Part shown: positions 11,092 through 22,067 of the stretch, piece by piece | How the letters are laid out: each line of letters starts with the position of its first letter | Position numbering within the stretch: position 1 is the first letter of the stretch | The notes under the pieces: generated by a model | What the model was told of the DNA's origin: nothing | The model's input: only the letters and a program-made list of their open reading frames with translations | Database searches by the model: none | Assembly (NCBI GenBank): GCA_027604705.1 | Contig: JADHYV010000015.1 | Coordinates: 124,001-188,000, forward strand | DNA length: 64,000 nucleotides | Direction of reading: 5' to 3' | Origin: Allomyces arbusculus | Taxonomy: Eukaryota > Blastocladiomycota > Blastocladiomycetes > Blastocladiales > Blastocladiaceae | Translations under genes and position numbers: made by a program

Positions 11092-11249
11092 GTTCGACGT
11101 GGCCGTAGGGTTCTCCAAGCATCTGGGCCGATTCAGCGAGACGATGGCGCACCAGGAGCGCGATTGCTGGACCGGCGAGTCGAATGCGCTCTACGCCGAT
11201 ATGGCCATGGATTACGTCGACCCGTACTACGTGTTAAGCGCTCGCTGAT
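11092..11249 (+). pseudogene. Possible glycyl-tRNA synthetase gene fragment
   Basis: One frame reads FSKHLGRFSETMAHQERDCW, followed by TGESNALY and, further on, YYVLSAR and a stop. Eukaryotic glycyl-tRNA synthetases have the strongly conserved block RFRQHMENEMAHYACDCW, then DAES, a Tyr, and later CYDLSCHAR. The shared residues (F, H, E-MAH, DCW, ES, Y, LS-AR) in the same order suggest a decayed fragment of about 50 codons from the active-site region. No further synthetase sequence was found on either side, so it is a relic and not a gene. The match was made by eye from memory of the family and could be chance. Confidence 0.4.
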
Positions 11250-11694
11250 TTGACTAAGATTCACCATTGCCGCTGTGTCGGTTATTTACTTCTGCTTGCT
11301 CCTTCACTTCACCATCTCCTTTCACCCGCTCCTGCACTGACCAACGCACGTCCACAAGCTCACGCATTCCGTCGCCCACCTCCACCCGCTCTTGCACTCG
11401 GCCGCACACCTCTCCCTCCTCCAGCACCAGTCGCTCACCCCTCCTCGCTCACTTATGCCGTTAGAATTTTGGGTACGCGCATGCCGACCTCACCCCAACG
11501 TCATTTGCCGAGGAACTAGCGCTGATTTGCTCGCTGTTTAGCCAGTTTGATGTCCTGAGCTCACGATCGCGGTATCCTCGACGGGTTAACATGGTACGCT
11601 CGCACTCTCGGATCTGACACTCGCGCTCGACCAGTTGGTGACCCGCTTGAACTGACAACGCGCGTCTCGCCATACCTTCCCGCGATCAAGAACA

Positions 11695-11764
11695 ACGGCT
11701 CGTACTCCCCCAATGATTAACAGATGCCCGGCTCATACTCCCCAATAACTTACAGATGCCCGGC
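11695..11764 (+). repeat. Short tandem duplication, unit about 33 bases
   Basis: Two adjacent copies begin CGGCTCGTACTCCCCC and CGGCTCATACTCCCC and both end ACAGATGCCCGG. They differ by a few substitutions and one or two indels. A third partial echo (CGGCAAGGACTTGTACTCG) follows. Confidence 0.7.
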
Positions 11765-11894
11765 AAGGACTTGTACTCGCGCGCTTGGTACTCGGGCTTG
11801 CTGTCGAGGTGTTCAAGGCACTTATCTCATTTGAACTTCGTTTTTTTTTCCATTGGTGGGACGCGTGGAGGGTTTGTGCTTGTAAATTTTCATT

Positions 11895-12215
11895 TGTCGG
11901 TCGTTAATTGAATCGTGGAGGTGGTTGATTGAATTCTGCCACGCTCAATGAAGAAAGGGTGCTCTCTATCGACCAGATTTAACGTCGATTAATACTGCTA
12001 TACTTAAACGAGCAGTACCACGCTCAAACGGCAGCGAGGTTTGGTCAATCGACGCGCGCTCTTGCTCGATTGAGGTGGCGGATGCTTGATCATGTCTGGT
12101 TGGTGCTGGAGTGCAGATTAATGGTCCTCGAGGCGGTCGATTGAGGGGGGGGGGGTCTGAGGCGTCGTGTATAGTGCTCAATCGAGTTAAATCGGCGTCG
12201 ATTGAGCCTCGATCG
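11895..12215. repeat. Degenerate TCGATTGA repeat block B
   Basis: TCGATTGAGG, CAATCGA, TTGATTGAATT and CTCGATCGAAT variants recur here, mostly in the opposite sense to block A, ending about 240 bases before the end of the chitin deacetylase 2 gene. A G10 run lies near 12148. Confidence 0.6.
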
Positions 12216-12450
12216 AATGGCCCCACTTCGTGTTGGAGTGGACAAACAATGCATGGGAAACTCTCACGCATAAAACAGCGGAGCAGATTGAAGTTGCAGC
12301 AATCCATTGCAAGAGAAGACAGAATATCACAATATGCAACAGTGGACATTGGACAATGGTTCTGGAGCAAGGGAGGCAAAAATATGGAAAAAATGGTATG
12401 CGCGACAGTGTGAGAAGCAACGATCGACCAAACAGCAAACACTTTCGCCC

Positions 12451-13849
12451 TTACAGGCCCACCGCCATGCCAACCACCACGACAACGACCAGCGCCACTA
12501 TCTCCATCCGCGCCGCGACCCCAACCGGCGCGTTCGACTTGAGGCTTTGCCCGTCAAAGTCGTCGGTCTGGATCGACTCGCCTGAGCTCCGCGCCATTTC
12601 AATCGCGCCTTCCTCAAAGATCGGCATCTTGGCAAACCGGTCGTGGAGGAACGGGTTGGCTTTGGGTGCGCGGTACGGATCGAGCCCAAGGCATGTGCGC
12701 ATCGGAACGAGCTCGACGTTTTGCGCCTTCAAGAACTGGATGATTGCCGGGACTGCGTCGATCGAGTGCGCGAACGTGTCGTGCTGCAACGAGATAAACG
12801 ACTGGTCCATCTTGCGCGCATTCTCAAAGGCCTTAACGAAGTTTGCAACGACCGACTCGGGTTTGCCCATGAGGCCGTGCGTCTGCCAGTCGTTTGGATC
12901 GACGTTGACTATGGATAGGAGAATGAGATTTGGTCAGATCATGTCAAGCCGCTCTAAGAATGGGTCACGAATAAAGCGACTCGTACCGTTGATCGGAATG
13001 TAGCCGTACGTATCCATGGCCTGCATCGACAGCGGCTGCCACTCGAGGTACGGCGGCCGCAAGAACCGCGGACAACGACCAATGATCGCCTGCACGACCA
13101 GATCCGTCATGACCAGCTCGGTGCGCACTTCCTCGACAGTCATAGCCTTGTTGACTGTCGGGTTCACATCAAGCCGCCCTGTCGGCCCGAGCGAGCGGTG
13201 CGAATACATATGCGCGCCAATATCGTGCCCCGAGTCGTGCGCAAACTTGACGGCCTTCCACAACTCCGGGTGCTTGGCGACCGTGTTCCCAATCACGAAA
13301 AACGTGGCTTTGATTCCGGCCGCGTTCAAGATCTTGACGAGGTTCTCCGTCAGTGGCGACGGACCGTCGTCAAACGTGAGCGCGAAATGGTTCGGGTTCT
13401 TGCACTTGGTGAGCGGCTGCGACAGTGTGCACGCGCCACAATCGGCCGCGCACGAATAGCACGTCTCGCCTGCGAGCACGTTGCAAATCCCGTCGCCGCA
13501 GGTACCGGCGTCCTCGCCAAACATGGCTGTCTGGATTCGCTCGGTTTTGGCGACGAGGTCGCGCGGTGGTAGGGCGCATCCGGCCGGCACGAAACACCAC
13601 TTATCGAGCCTGGTCGCAAGAATCAAAAAGAGTGAGAAATATAAATACGGGTTTCTGAGCATCCCGCTTGCTTTCACCAGTTATTTCGTGGAAAACGTAC
13701 TGGGCAAATGTGGTTGCGGACTGTACGTGCATGACCATAAACGCTGCAACGAGAACGCAAAACGCCATCAACGTGGAACGCGCAGTGCACTGAGCCGCGC
13801 GCCCAGCACGGGGCAGGCATCGCAGTGGCGTTGCGAGTCCAGTCAACAT
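12451..13849 (-). CDS. Chitin deacetylase 2 (CE4), GPI-anchor-like tail
   Basis: Exons 13849-13701, 13609-12987 and 12908-12451 give 409 residues. The N-terminus has a basic stretch followed by a hydrophobic signal-anchor (AFCVLVAAFMVMHV). The second exon opens with LDKWCFVPAGC and the cysteine motif CGDGICNVLAGETCYSCAAD. The NodB domain has ALTFDDGPSPLTENL, HMYSHRS and RFLRPPYLEW, then SLQHDT and RTCLGLDPYRAPKANPF. The C-terminus ends in a Val-rich hydrophobic segment (EIVALVVVVVVGMAVGL) after a small-residue spacer, typical of GPI attachment. The middle exon is 623 nt, exactly as in the neighbours. It probably acts at the plasma membrane or wall during wall conversion. A TATATATA run lies about 240 bases upstream of the start (about 14085-14092). 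Confidence 0.9.
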
Positions 13850-15027
13850 TGTTGAGGCCAAGTACGTGTGGGGCGATCACACTCGGTCTGCACGCGCTGT
13901 TGGTTTGATATTGGCGAGGAGCAGCAGGGTGTCGACAAAATGTGTCCCTCGGGAATCCAGAACAGGTCCTTTGGTCAAGAGCGTAGGAGAGCGACTGAGG
14001 TAGATCGGCGGCCACTTCTAGAACCGTGGCACGACAGTGCGAGGATAGGATCGGTGGTTGAACGGGCCAAGGGCTGCGCCCCCATATATATAGGCGGCGA
14101 GAGTGTGATCAAGCGCGGCGAGGCCATCTGTTGGACAGCACGAGGTGTGCGCGCGTGCTCTCCCCAAACCAGCTTTTTTTACCGCACGCGTCGACTTCAC
14201 GTCGACCATGAAGGGAACAAGCCGGGTGTGGTGGGCAGCACCCGAAGCGAACACGATTCGTGATCTGCGGTCCCGTCAATAAGCGCCAAGCCGACCTTCT
14301 TGTGCCGCTCACTCTGTGTGGCAGGAGTTCATCTCAAGCGGCGTTCAGCGACACTTGCTCAACGTGTTCTGGAAGCATCACGATCTTGGGCTGCCAACCA
14401 TGCTCTGATACTGTTATACAGGCCGCAAGCTTTATTTCCACTTGCTTTCTACTAACGTCGTTGCCCTCAGCAACGGTTTTGCCCTGAGTCGTTAGCTGAA
14501 GGCTGAGGCCAACGGCACGCAGGCGATCCGGTCTACCGCGCACGAACGCTTGAAATGGAATCATTTTCAGCGCTTCTGGAGACGATGGCAAACCGAGATT
14601 TACAGTGTCCAAAACCTTGATCATATTGCTCTTGTGCTGGATCGGCCGTTGATGTGCATACGGTGGTGACAAAGTGGCAAAGTCCACTGTTCATCACATC
14701 CCACCGGGACGCAACATCAACATCAAATCAATTCCAAACTACTCGAGACGATGCAAAACGTGCTGCTATGTTAAAAATAGAGTATATCGTACATTGTTCC
14801 GTCGTCACGCCGCCGTCGATACGCGACGTCTATTCCTGGCTCTTGAAGTAGGGGCCAGTTGACAAAAAGGGGGGAGCGATGGAAAAGAAAACGATGAGCA
14901 AAACAGGTCGATGTGAAGGCGTGCGCCAAAATGGGTGCAAAGGGCAAAATTAGACCGTCGAATTGCGCAGCCTGCAAACGACGACGGTCAACGGCGACAG
15001 GAAATCGATCGGTGAGTCGCAGCCAGC
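13850..15027. other. Spacer between chitin deacetylases 2 and 3
   Basis: No gene was recognised. On the minus strand it holds the upstream region of chitin deacetylase 2, including the TATATATA run near 14085-14092, and the 3' region of chitin deacetylase 3. Confidence 0.5.
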
Positions 15028-16476
15028 CTACAAAGCCGCCATGGCGACTACGAGCACTGCAATCAGCAGCATGACCGCATCGCTCCGCAGCGTGGCGCGC
15101 GTAGGCGCACTCGACTGCAGGTTCTGGCCCGCCGGCTTACCCGACTGCACGGACCCGCCCGAACTCGAGCTCGATGAAGACACGTCAGGCACCACGCTCG
15201 AGTCGGTCGAGTTGGTCGACGTCGAGTTGCCGCCACCAATGATCGGCAACTTGGAAAAGCGGTCGTTGAGGAACGGGTTGGCGTTGGGAGCGCGGTATGG
15301 ATCGAGGCCGAGGCACGTGCGCATCGGCACAAATTCAACGTTCTGCGCCTTGAGGAACTTGATGATGTCGGCCTCGGCCGCGGTCGAGTGCGCGAGCGTG
15401 TCGTGCTGCAACGATATGAACGACTTGTCCCACTTTTTTGCGTCCTCGAATGCCTTGGTGAACTGCGCAACGACCGTCTCGGGCTTGGCGGCGGGGCCCT
15501 GCAGGCGCCAATCGTTTGAGTCGACGTTGACTTTGTGGTGAAGAAGGGGCGTTAGTTGCTGGCGCAAAAATTTGATAAGCGGAACAAAAATGCAGAAAAA
15601 AAGACGTACTGTTGATCGGAATGTAGCCGTAAGTGTCCATTGCCTGGACCGACAGCGGCTGCCACTCGAGGTACGGCAGGCGCACGAACCGCGGGCGACG
15701 GCCAATGGCTGCCTCGACGACCAAATCGCTCATGAGCAACTCGGTGCGCACCTCCTCGACGGTCATGGCCTTCTTGACCGCCGGGTTGATGTCGATCCGG
15801 CCCGACGACCCGAGCGACCGGTGCGAGTAGGTGTGCGTGCCGATATCGTGCCCGGAATCGTACGCGAGCTTGACGGCCTTCCAGAGCTCCGGGTGCTTGG
15901 CCGCGTTGTTGCCGATCAGGAAGAATGTGGCCTTGACCCCGGCCGCGTTGAGCGTCTTGACGAGGTTCTCTGTCAGCGGCGACGGACCGTCGTCAAACGT
16001 GATCGCGAATTGATTCGGGTTCTTGCACTTGGTGAACGGCTGCGAGATCGTGCACTTGCCGCAATCGTCCGAGCACGATTGGCACGTTTCACCCGCGACC
16101 ACATTGCAAATCCCATCGCCACACTTGCCCGCGTCCTTGCCGAACATGGCCGTTTGCTGCGTCTCCGTCTTGTTAACGAGGTCGCGCGGCGGGAGGGTAC
16201 ACCCGGTCGGAACAAAACACCACTTGTCGAGCCTAGTTGTGCGTAAACAGACGACATTAGTTGGTGGCCGTAGTCAGGAAGAGTAACGTATACTTGTTCA
16301 CCCGAAAAAAAAAAAAATCAAAGACGAGAGGCAACGTACGGGGCAAACGCAGTTGCGTTCCGCGCGACGGCCAAGAGCACGGCAACGAGAACACACGCGC
16401 CAAGCCAGGTGGGCCGTACCGCGCGCCGTACACTGTTCCTCGCACGATTCGACTGTCGCGACGGCGATGCAATCAT
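15028..16476 (-). CDS. Chitin deacetylase 3 (CE4), GPI-anchor-like tail
   Basis: Exons 16476-16340, 16232-15610 and 15530-15028 give 420 residues. A basic N-terminus leads into a hydrophobic anchor (WLGACVLVAVLLAVA). The conserved parts are LDKWC, CGDGICNVVAGETCQSCSDD, the NodB motifs AITFDDGPSPLTENL, HTYSHRS and RFVRLPYLEW, then SLQHDTLAHS and RTCLGLDPYRAPNANPF. A Ser/Thr-rich stalk ([19 protein letters not shown]) precedes a hydrophobic C-terminal segment (AVMLLIAVLVVAMAAL), consistent with a GPI-anchored, O-glycosylated wall enzyme. The exon lengths and phases show that the three genes arose by tandem duplication. An A13 run lies in the first intron. Confidence 0.9.
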
Positions 16477-17977
16477 GGTCGACAAGTTCTGCTCGCTGTC
16501 GTCTCGCGAGGTTGCAAAAACGCGGTGGGTCGATCGGAAAAAGTGGGCGGCGAGCAGGACGGCGAGTTTCGGCCGCAAGCGTCGGTTTGTTCGTGGATGG
16601 GGCTGGCGCGTAGCTGCAGAGCAATCGGTTTACAGAGGACCTGATTGTAAAATGATAAAACGCACAGCAGCGAATCCAGAGACGTGATCAGATTTTATGA
16701 TGAGACCGCCGCGTGTTGACACAGGCAAACTTGAACGTGATGAAGCTCGCCAGTTACCTCCACCACCGTGGCTCGTCACGCCAAAAATCATGAATAATAA
16801 CAGAGACGTACCACCGCAGTCGACGGCGACGTTGGGGAGAGACAGAACCGAAATTGTCGAGGGCCACGCGTCCGGGGCGCTGAACGGGTCCAAAGAAATG
16901 CAAACGCAAGAGGATGAGGGCCGAGAATCTGGCGCAACGTTTCCGCGCGCAAACACGCCAAATCGACCGTGACACGAGGGCCAGAACGTGTGGTCGCGAG
17001 GACGAGGTTGGTGGTGAACCGCGGTGAACCGCAGCCGAAGAGAGCTTGATGCTGGCCAAGCCAGATCCGTCGACAAGTCGCTTGCAGCACAGCCCTTTGG
17101 CAATCGTTCGACAAGGTGCCAACGAATCGCGTCGAAGACAGGACGGCGCGCGTGGGGGCGGAGCGTGCGCCGCGTCAGCGAGCTGAGCTGGTATGGCGGC
17201 ACGGGCGCCTGCGCGGGTAATGGGCGGGAATTGGTCGTTGAAGCGCTGGGTCTGGCACACGGTCGCGGTCGTGCCAAGAAGTTAGGAGCAGGGACAACGG
17301 GCGCAAGCTGCCAATGGACCAGTGCTATGCTGGCCGACACGTCGAGCACAAATTTGCTGGGTCGATGAAGACGCCGGCCGGCGAAGGAATGGAGTTGGGC
17401 CTGCCGCCCTGCGTCCAGCAGTGCGCCCACAAACCGTTGGCCATCAGCATGTCGTGAATGGCGGGTGAGCATTTCGGCGTCGAGGCGGACCTTGGGTGGC
17501 GAGGCCGCAGCAAGGCGTCCAACGTCGCGAATGTGTCCCGCCGCGAAACGGCAGGCGCGTCGCGGAAACCACCGACATGTGCATGTGCGGACGCCGCCTA
17601 ATAAGCGGATGAAAGCTGGCCGCGCGCAACACGCGCGTGGCCATGCTGTTGCGTTTTCCGCAGGAGTGGTCTCGAGCGGGCCTCGAGAACAAATTCGCCA
17701 ACGTTGGTGGTGCACGACATGACACTTTTCATTCATTGTTTTTGGGCCAGTAGCGTGGCGAGCGTGGCGTGTTTCGGCGAGCGCCTCTTGGTTTGCCTTT
17801 GCAGCATGCTCATGCACGCGCGCCGAAGCGGGGGGCGCGCAGCAAGAGGCCCCGTGGCGCAAATTTAGCGTGACCACAACACTTGTGATTGCATTTGCAC
17901 ACATCTCTGTTGCATTTTATCATTGCCTCAAACTGCAAAATTAGCCATTTCGTCGTTTCAACTACCTCGACCATCAT
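16477..17977. other. Spacer with a long but unconvincing open frame
   Basis: A 424-codon minus-strand frame spans 16630-17904, but its translation is rich in Arg, Pro, His and Ser without any recognisable domain, as expected of an unused frame in GC-rich DNA. Another minus-strand frame gives a short coding-like piece near 17330-17470 (ANGLWAHCWTQGGRPNSIPS). No exon chain could be built. The stretch also holds the upstream region of chitin deacetylase 3. Confidence 0.4.
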
Positions 17978-19573
17978 TCACTCCACGCTGGGAACGCCGA
18001 GCGTGCGCACGCCTGCGACGAGCGCAGCATCGCCAGTCGCGCAGCGGCCCTGCCAGAGCACGATGGTGCCGGCCTTGCCCTTGCCGCCGCCGCCCTTGAC
18101 GTCCGGCACCGCAGCGCAAATCGCGTCGCCGAAGCGAGGCACATCCTCGGATGGTCCGACCACGACCACGAGCCCGACCCTGTCGTCATAACCCGTTAGC
18201 ACGAAGCGAACGGGGCTCACGGGCGACGGGTCGAGGTTCTTGAACGTGTTGGCCAACGTGACGAGGAAGTCGAGCGAAGTAGACGCGCGATGGTAGTGCA
18301 CAAAACCAGCGGTGGGGCCTGTCTTGGCAGCAGCGGCAGCAGCGGCGGGAATGAGCCTCTTCGCGAGCTCGGCCGTGAGTTCGGCCATCAACGCGTTCAC
18401 GAGCCGGCGGTCGGCCTTCGCCGCTTCCATGACGCCCGAGACCTTGTCGACCAGCTCGGTGGGCGCGCCCGAGACGAGCGCGCCCAAGGCAGCGTCGCGC
18501 TTCAATCCCGGTCGGGTCAGTTGCGTGCGCACACGCTCACCAAACGCAAAGAAGACGCGCGAGTTGGTGCCACGAATCTTAGCAATCGACGGCTTGATCG
18601 CGACCGTTTGCAGTTGCGCCGTGCTGGCCACACTCGTCCCGCAGCACAGGCTCACATCGACGGGCTTCCTGGTCTCCACATGGGTGGGCAGCGACGAAGC
18701 GGTCGGCACGCGCGGCGTCGCACCAATCACGACGGTGCGCATCGTGAACGCGTTGTGGCCGAGTTCCTGCAGATCTTGAGGGAGGGTCTTGGCAATACCG
18801 CGCGTGCGGTCAGGTGCGGCCGACGAGGCCCCATCGTGCACGGTCACGGTCAGGTCGGCCGCGATGTGGTCGGCGACCATGTCCTCGAGCACGTCAAGAC
18901 GGTCAAGCGTGACAGGCTGCGAGTGAGGGAGGTCCGGCGCAAACTCGACCGAGTTCCAGACGCTGTCGGTGCCAAGCGCCCTATTTCGTCCAACAATTCC
19001 AGTGTCAGGATGCACTCTCGCTCACGATCCGTTCCACGACGTAAGCACATCAATGTACCACGACGCCGTGCGCCACCCATACACCGACTCGGCCAGCGCC
19101 GACAGCAGATGCTGCCCGGAATGCTGCTGCGTCGCATCCCATCGCCGCGCCCAGTCGACCGTCGCTTCCACCTCGTCGCCAATAGCAATCGCACCTTCGG
19201 CCTCGGCCGCGGGGATCATATGGACTGCCGTCAGCCCTTGCCGCTGCACATCAATCACAGGCACTTGCTTGCCGTTCTTGAGTGTCAAGGTGCCACGGTC
19301 GGCCGGCTGGCCGCCACCTTCGGGGAACAGCACCGTGTCCTCGAGAACAACATGGAGAACGGGTTCCTGTTGCTCCACGACCGCGGGCTTGCCCTTGTCC
19401 TTCTTCCCGCCGCTCTTGCCGTTCACCGGAGAGGGGGCCGGTCGCGTCACGGCCACGACCTTGGTGCGCAGCGTGCGCGTAAACGAATTGCGCTGGCAGA
19501 GCAGATCGCCGACGGGCGTGCCGAGCGTTGGCGGGGTCGTCATCGCAGGTGCTTGAGCGGGCTTGGTAGACAT
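17978..19573 (-). CDS. AARSD1: Alanyl-tRNA trans-editing protein (AlaX/AARSD1 family)
   Basis: The family hydrolyses Ser or Gly mischarged onto tRNA-Ala, in the cytosol. Exons 19573-19059 and 18962-17978 give 499 residues. The family landmarks run in order: LLCQRNSFTRTLRTKVV near the start, VVLEDTVLFPEGGGQPADRG, VDWARRWDATQQHSGQHL with the HxxxH metal motif, a conserved Trp-containing NSVEF strand, and RGTNSRVFFAFGERV. The C-terminal oligomerisation-type region ends with GKGKAGTIVLWQGRCATGD, like the GGKGxxFQGKA end of AARSD1. The second metal motif, normally CxxxH (CCGTH), reads CCGTS here, so one zinc ligand is replaced by Ser. There is no aminoacylation domain, which separates it from alanyl-tRNA synthetase. 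Length exceeds the human protein (412) owing to Lys/Ala-rich inserts. Confidence 0.88.
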
Positions 19574-20425
19574 TCTGCTGAACGTGGAGGGCCGCGATCG
19601 TTGGTTGTTGCTGCAGCGGAGAGGACCGGAGAGACGTGACGGAGAAAGGATTCCGGGAGAATGCATGGAAAAGTCCATTGACTCTTGCAAATGTGCAGAC
19701 GTGATCCCTGCCAGCGATCAGTCTGATATCACAGGGCCGCGTCAGGCCGCTTCGCCCTCGATGTTGCCGTTCTTAGCCTCGTGCCATTCGTGCGTGTTTC
19801 TGAAGACGCTGACATCGATGTCCGACCGTCCGCCGAAGCATTCCGCTTGCAGTGATTTGCCGACAGGTCTCCGTTGCCGTCGTCGCGAACAGTGCTGTAG
19901 GTATGGCGACCATGAAGAAGAGCGTGAGAAGAGTGCGTGGGCTGGTCATAATTGCCGTCACAGTCACGGGCCGACGTGCATGCACCGCCCTTGTTTTTCG
20001 TCGTGCCGCAGACCAAGGCGCATGGTTTGCGAGGGTCGGAAAGACGCCGATTGCCCAGACGGGCAGGTGCAATTTCGGCGCAATCGTCAGCCGTCTTTTC
20101 TTGTCGATCGTTAGCACCAGTCCCCCAAGCCGCGCGTCGATGCTGCCCGCTCACGCGCTTCTCACCATGCTCCCCCGCTTAGGCACCCGGCCTGAACAAA
20201 ACGGCATTGCGTCGCTCCATTCTGTTCGCGTTGTGATCGGCGCGCAGGCGGACCATCGGGAACGCGTCATGAGCACTTGCGCAGGAACACGACCTTTGAC
20301 CCCAGCATACCCGCGCCGAGGGACTGCTGTTGGCGGGACGGTATAAATACCGAAATGCCGAGCCCACGCTCTTGGGACATTGCATACCGAACTCGTGCAC
20401 TGCAGACAGCGACAAGGACGCGACC
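19574..20425. other. Divergent upstream region AARSD1 / six-span protein
   Basis: These 850 bases separate two divergent genes. A 58-codon minus-strand frame from 19949 begins with a signal-peptide-like stretch (LLTLFFMVAIPTALF), and another minus frame contains GGACTSARDCDG, but no joined gene could be built. A TATA box lies near the right end and is listed separately. Confidence 0.5.
20342..20349 (+). promoter_or_regulatory. TATA box of the six-span membrane protein gene
   Basis: TATAAATA lies 77 bases before the ATG at 20426, a normal position for a fungal core promoter with a short 5' leader. Confidence 0.6.
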
Positions 20426-21872
20426 ATGGACCCGCCGCAGACCTCTCAACTCGCGTTCCGCCCGCGTGATCTATATCTGATCCTCGTCACGTTCATCAGT
20501 CTACACGCTGGTCAGCACCTCGTCAAGAGTATCTTGCTCTCGCTGAGCGACCCGACCTCGACAACGACCCAGAAGCCGCGTGTGAGACAACAGGATGATC
20601 ACGAAGGCTCCGGCTCGTGGCTGGTCGCGATGTCGGTACTCGTGCACCCGCTTGCGCTCATTGTCCACACCACGGCCGCGTTCACGGCCGCGATTTATAT
20701 CCTGCTGTGCAGCGACGTCAATGTTCCGACCGGCCCACAAATCGCGTTCACAATGGCAGTCGACAGTCTCGTCGCCGTATCCCTCGCACTTCATTTGTTG
20801 GTCGCGGCAGTGCACGGCACGACCCTCCTCCGAGACGCGCGTCGAGTGCCGGCCGTCACGTTCGCACGACTCCATCAATGCACCGCCGAGCCAATTTGTG
20901 GTCACGCTCAAGTGGATCGCCGCACGACAGAAGCCGCTGGCACGGTGCGCTCTACTTGTCCTGGACGCGATCTCGATCACGGTCTGGGTACTCGGCATTG
21001 TCTCCACTGCTCGAGCCAACGAATTTCTCGCCGCCGCGTCGGGCCTCTGTGCCGCCACGCTCGCGACCATTTACGCGTCGCTCATCATCCCGCTCCGCTT
21101 GATCCACGCCGAATCGTCGACCGCTCGCCTCCTGTCCTTCATCGCGTCCGTCACCGATGTCTCCACGTCGGACAACGACGCCCGTGCACTCGGATCAGGC
21201 ACGTCGTCACTGACGGTGCCCAGCGCGACTTCTCCACCCAGTCAAGTGCTCGATTCGTACGATTCCACGTTTCTGCCGCAAGTCTTCGTCTCGCATGCCG
21301 ACACGTCCACGCCGCCCGCGCCCGGCACCCTCGTTCGCCCAATGATGCCGTCGGTGTCGACCAGCCCGCTGATCAGACGCGCCGCATGGAAGATCGGGTC
21401 GGCCATACTCGTGTGCGTTGCCGCTGCGTGCGCGTACGCGCGCGGATGGGTCGTGACGGTCGACGCGAAACTGACCGCAGGTGTGATCGTGAGCCACGTT
21501 GTCGCTGAGTGCGCGCGGTTTGTCACGGATCCGCGCACGGTGGGTGTGATCCGTCTTGCGCAACGGCAGGGGAGGCGCCCGAGCCTTTCCGCGAGTTCTC
21601 ATCGAGCCCGACCGGGCGGTGGAGCGGCACCCGCAACCAAGGCCACGGCGCAGGGTTTGATCCGCAAGTCTGCAGCTCTGTCGCAGTCGAGCGAGCTGTA
21701 CCGCGCGTGGGCTGGGTCGGCGGGCGAGGACCTGTCGACGGTGGTTGGGTCGGTGCGGCCGTCGGCGACGCAGATTATCGCCACGAGTAACGAGGAGGTG
21801 GACCTGCACACAGCGCTGCACACGTCGCTGGCGCCGGGTGGAGCAGCAGCGCCGGAGCGGCCGACGGCGTAG
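20426..21872 (+). CDS. Six-span membrane protein of unknown function
   Basis: Two exons, 20426-20845 and 20913-21872, joined across a 67-nt phase-0 intron (GTGCCG...CTCAAG), give 459 residues. Six hydrophobic segments can be seen: LYLILVTFISLHAGQHLV, WLVAMSVLVHPLALIVHTTA, VDSLVAVSLALHLLVAA, CALLVLDAISITVWVLGIV, LAAASGLCAATLATIYASL and, after a hydrophilic Ser/Pro-rich loop of about 90 residues, IGSAILVCVAAACAYARG. The C-terminal 100 residues are hydrophilic and basic, then acidic. No family was recognised. The intron rests on frame continuity only; the donor is weak, so a one-base assembly error there is an alternative. Confidence 0.65.
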
Positions 21873-22067
21873 GAGGTGGGGGGCGAGCACGGGCGTGTTG
21901 AATATGAACGTGGCGTTGAGAATGGGACCGCGAGCATGCAATCGTGATTAAAAGGCATTCGTTGGTATTTCCTCGGTATCCCCCGCGGTCGGCCACAAAT
22001 AGCTCGACCGTCATGGCTGCGCCTGACATCTGCACTCACGGCCTTCCGTCGTCGACACCATTGTCAC

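Larger units (their letters stand above)
9629..12450. other. Long gene-poor spacer between chitin deacetylases 1 and 2
   Basis: No intact gene was found in these 2.8 kb. The G+C content falls compared with the flanking genes. The stretch holds two blocks of a degenerate TCGATTGA-containing repeat, a short tandem duplication and a probable gene relic, each listed separately. A T9 run and a G10 run also occur. Confidence 0.6.

Noticed and set aside
11082-11102. tRNA T-arm-like hairpin GCCACG-GTTCGA-CGTGGC
   Set aside because: The loop is six bases and no acceptor, D or anticodon arm fits around it.
16630-17904. 424-codon minus-strand open frame
   Set aside because: Open by base composition only; no signal peptide, domain or splice-consistent extension was found. 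Kept as a spacer note.
18290-19639. 449-codon plus-strand open frame
   Set aside because: It is antisense to the AARSD1 homologue; its translation is Arg/His/Gly-rich with no domain, while the minus strand carries clear family motifs.
19729-20154. Possible small secreted cysteine-rich protein on the minus strand
   Set aside because: The cysteine-rich piece lies upstream of the signal-peptide-like piece and in another frame, so they cannot form one secreted protein.
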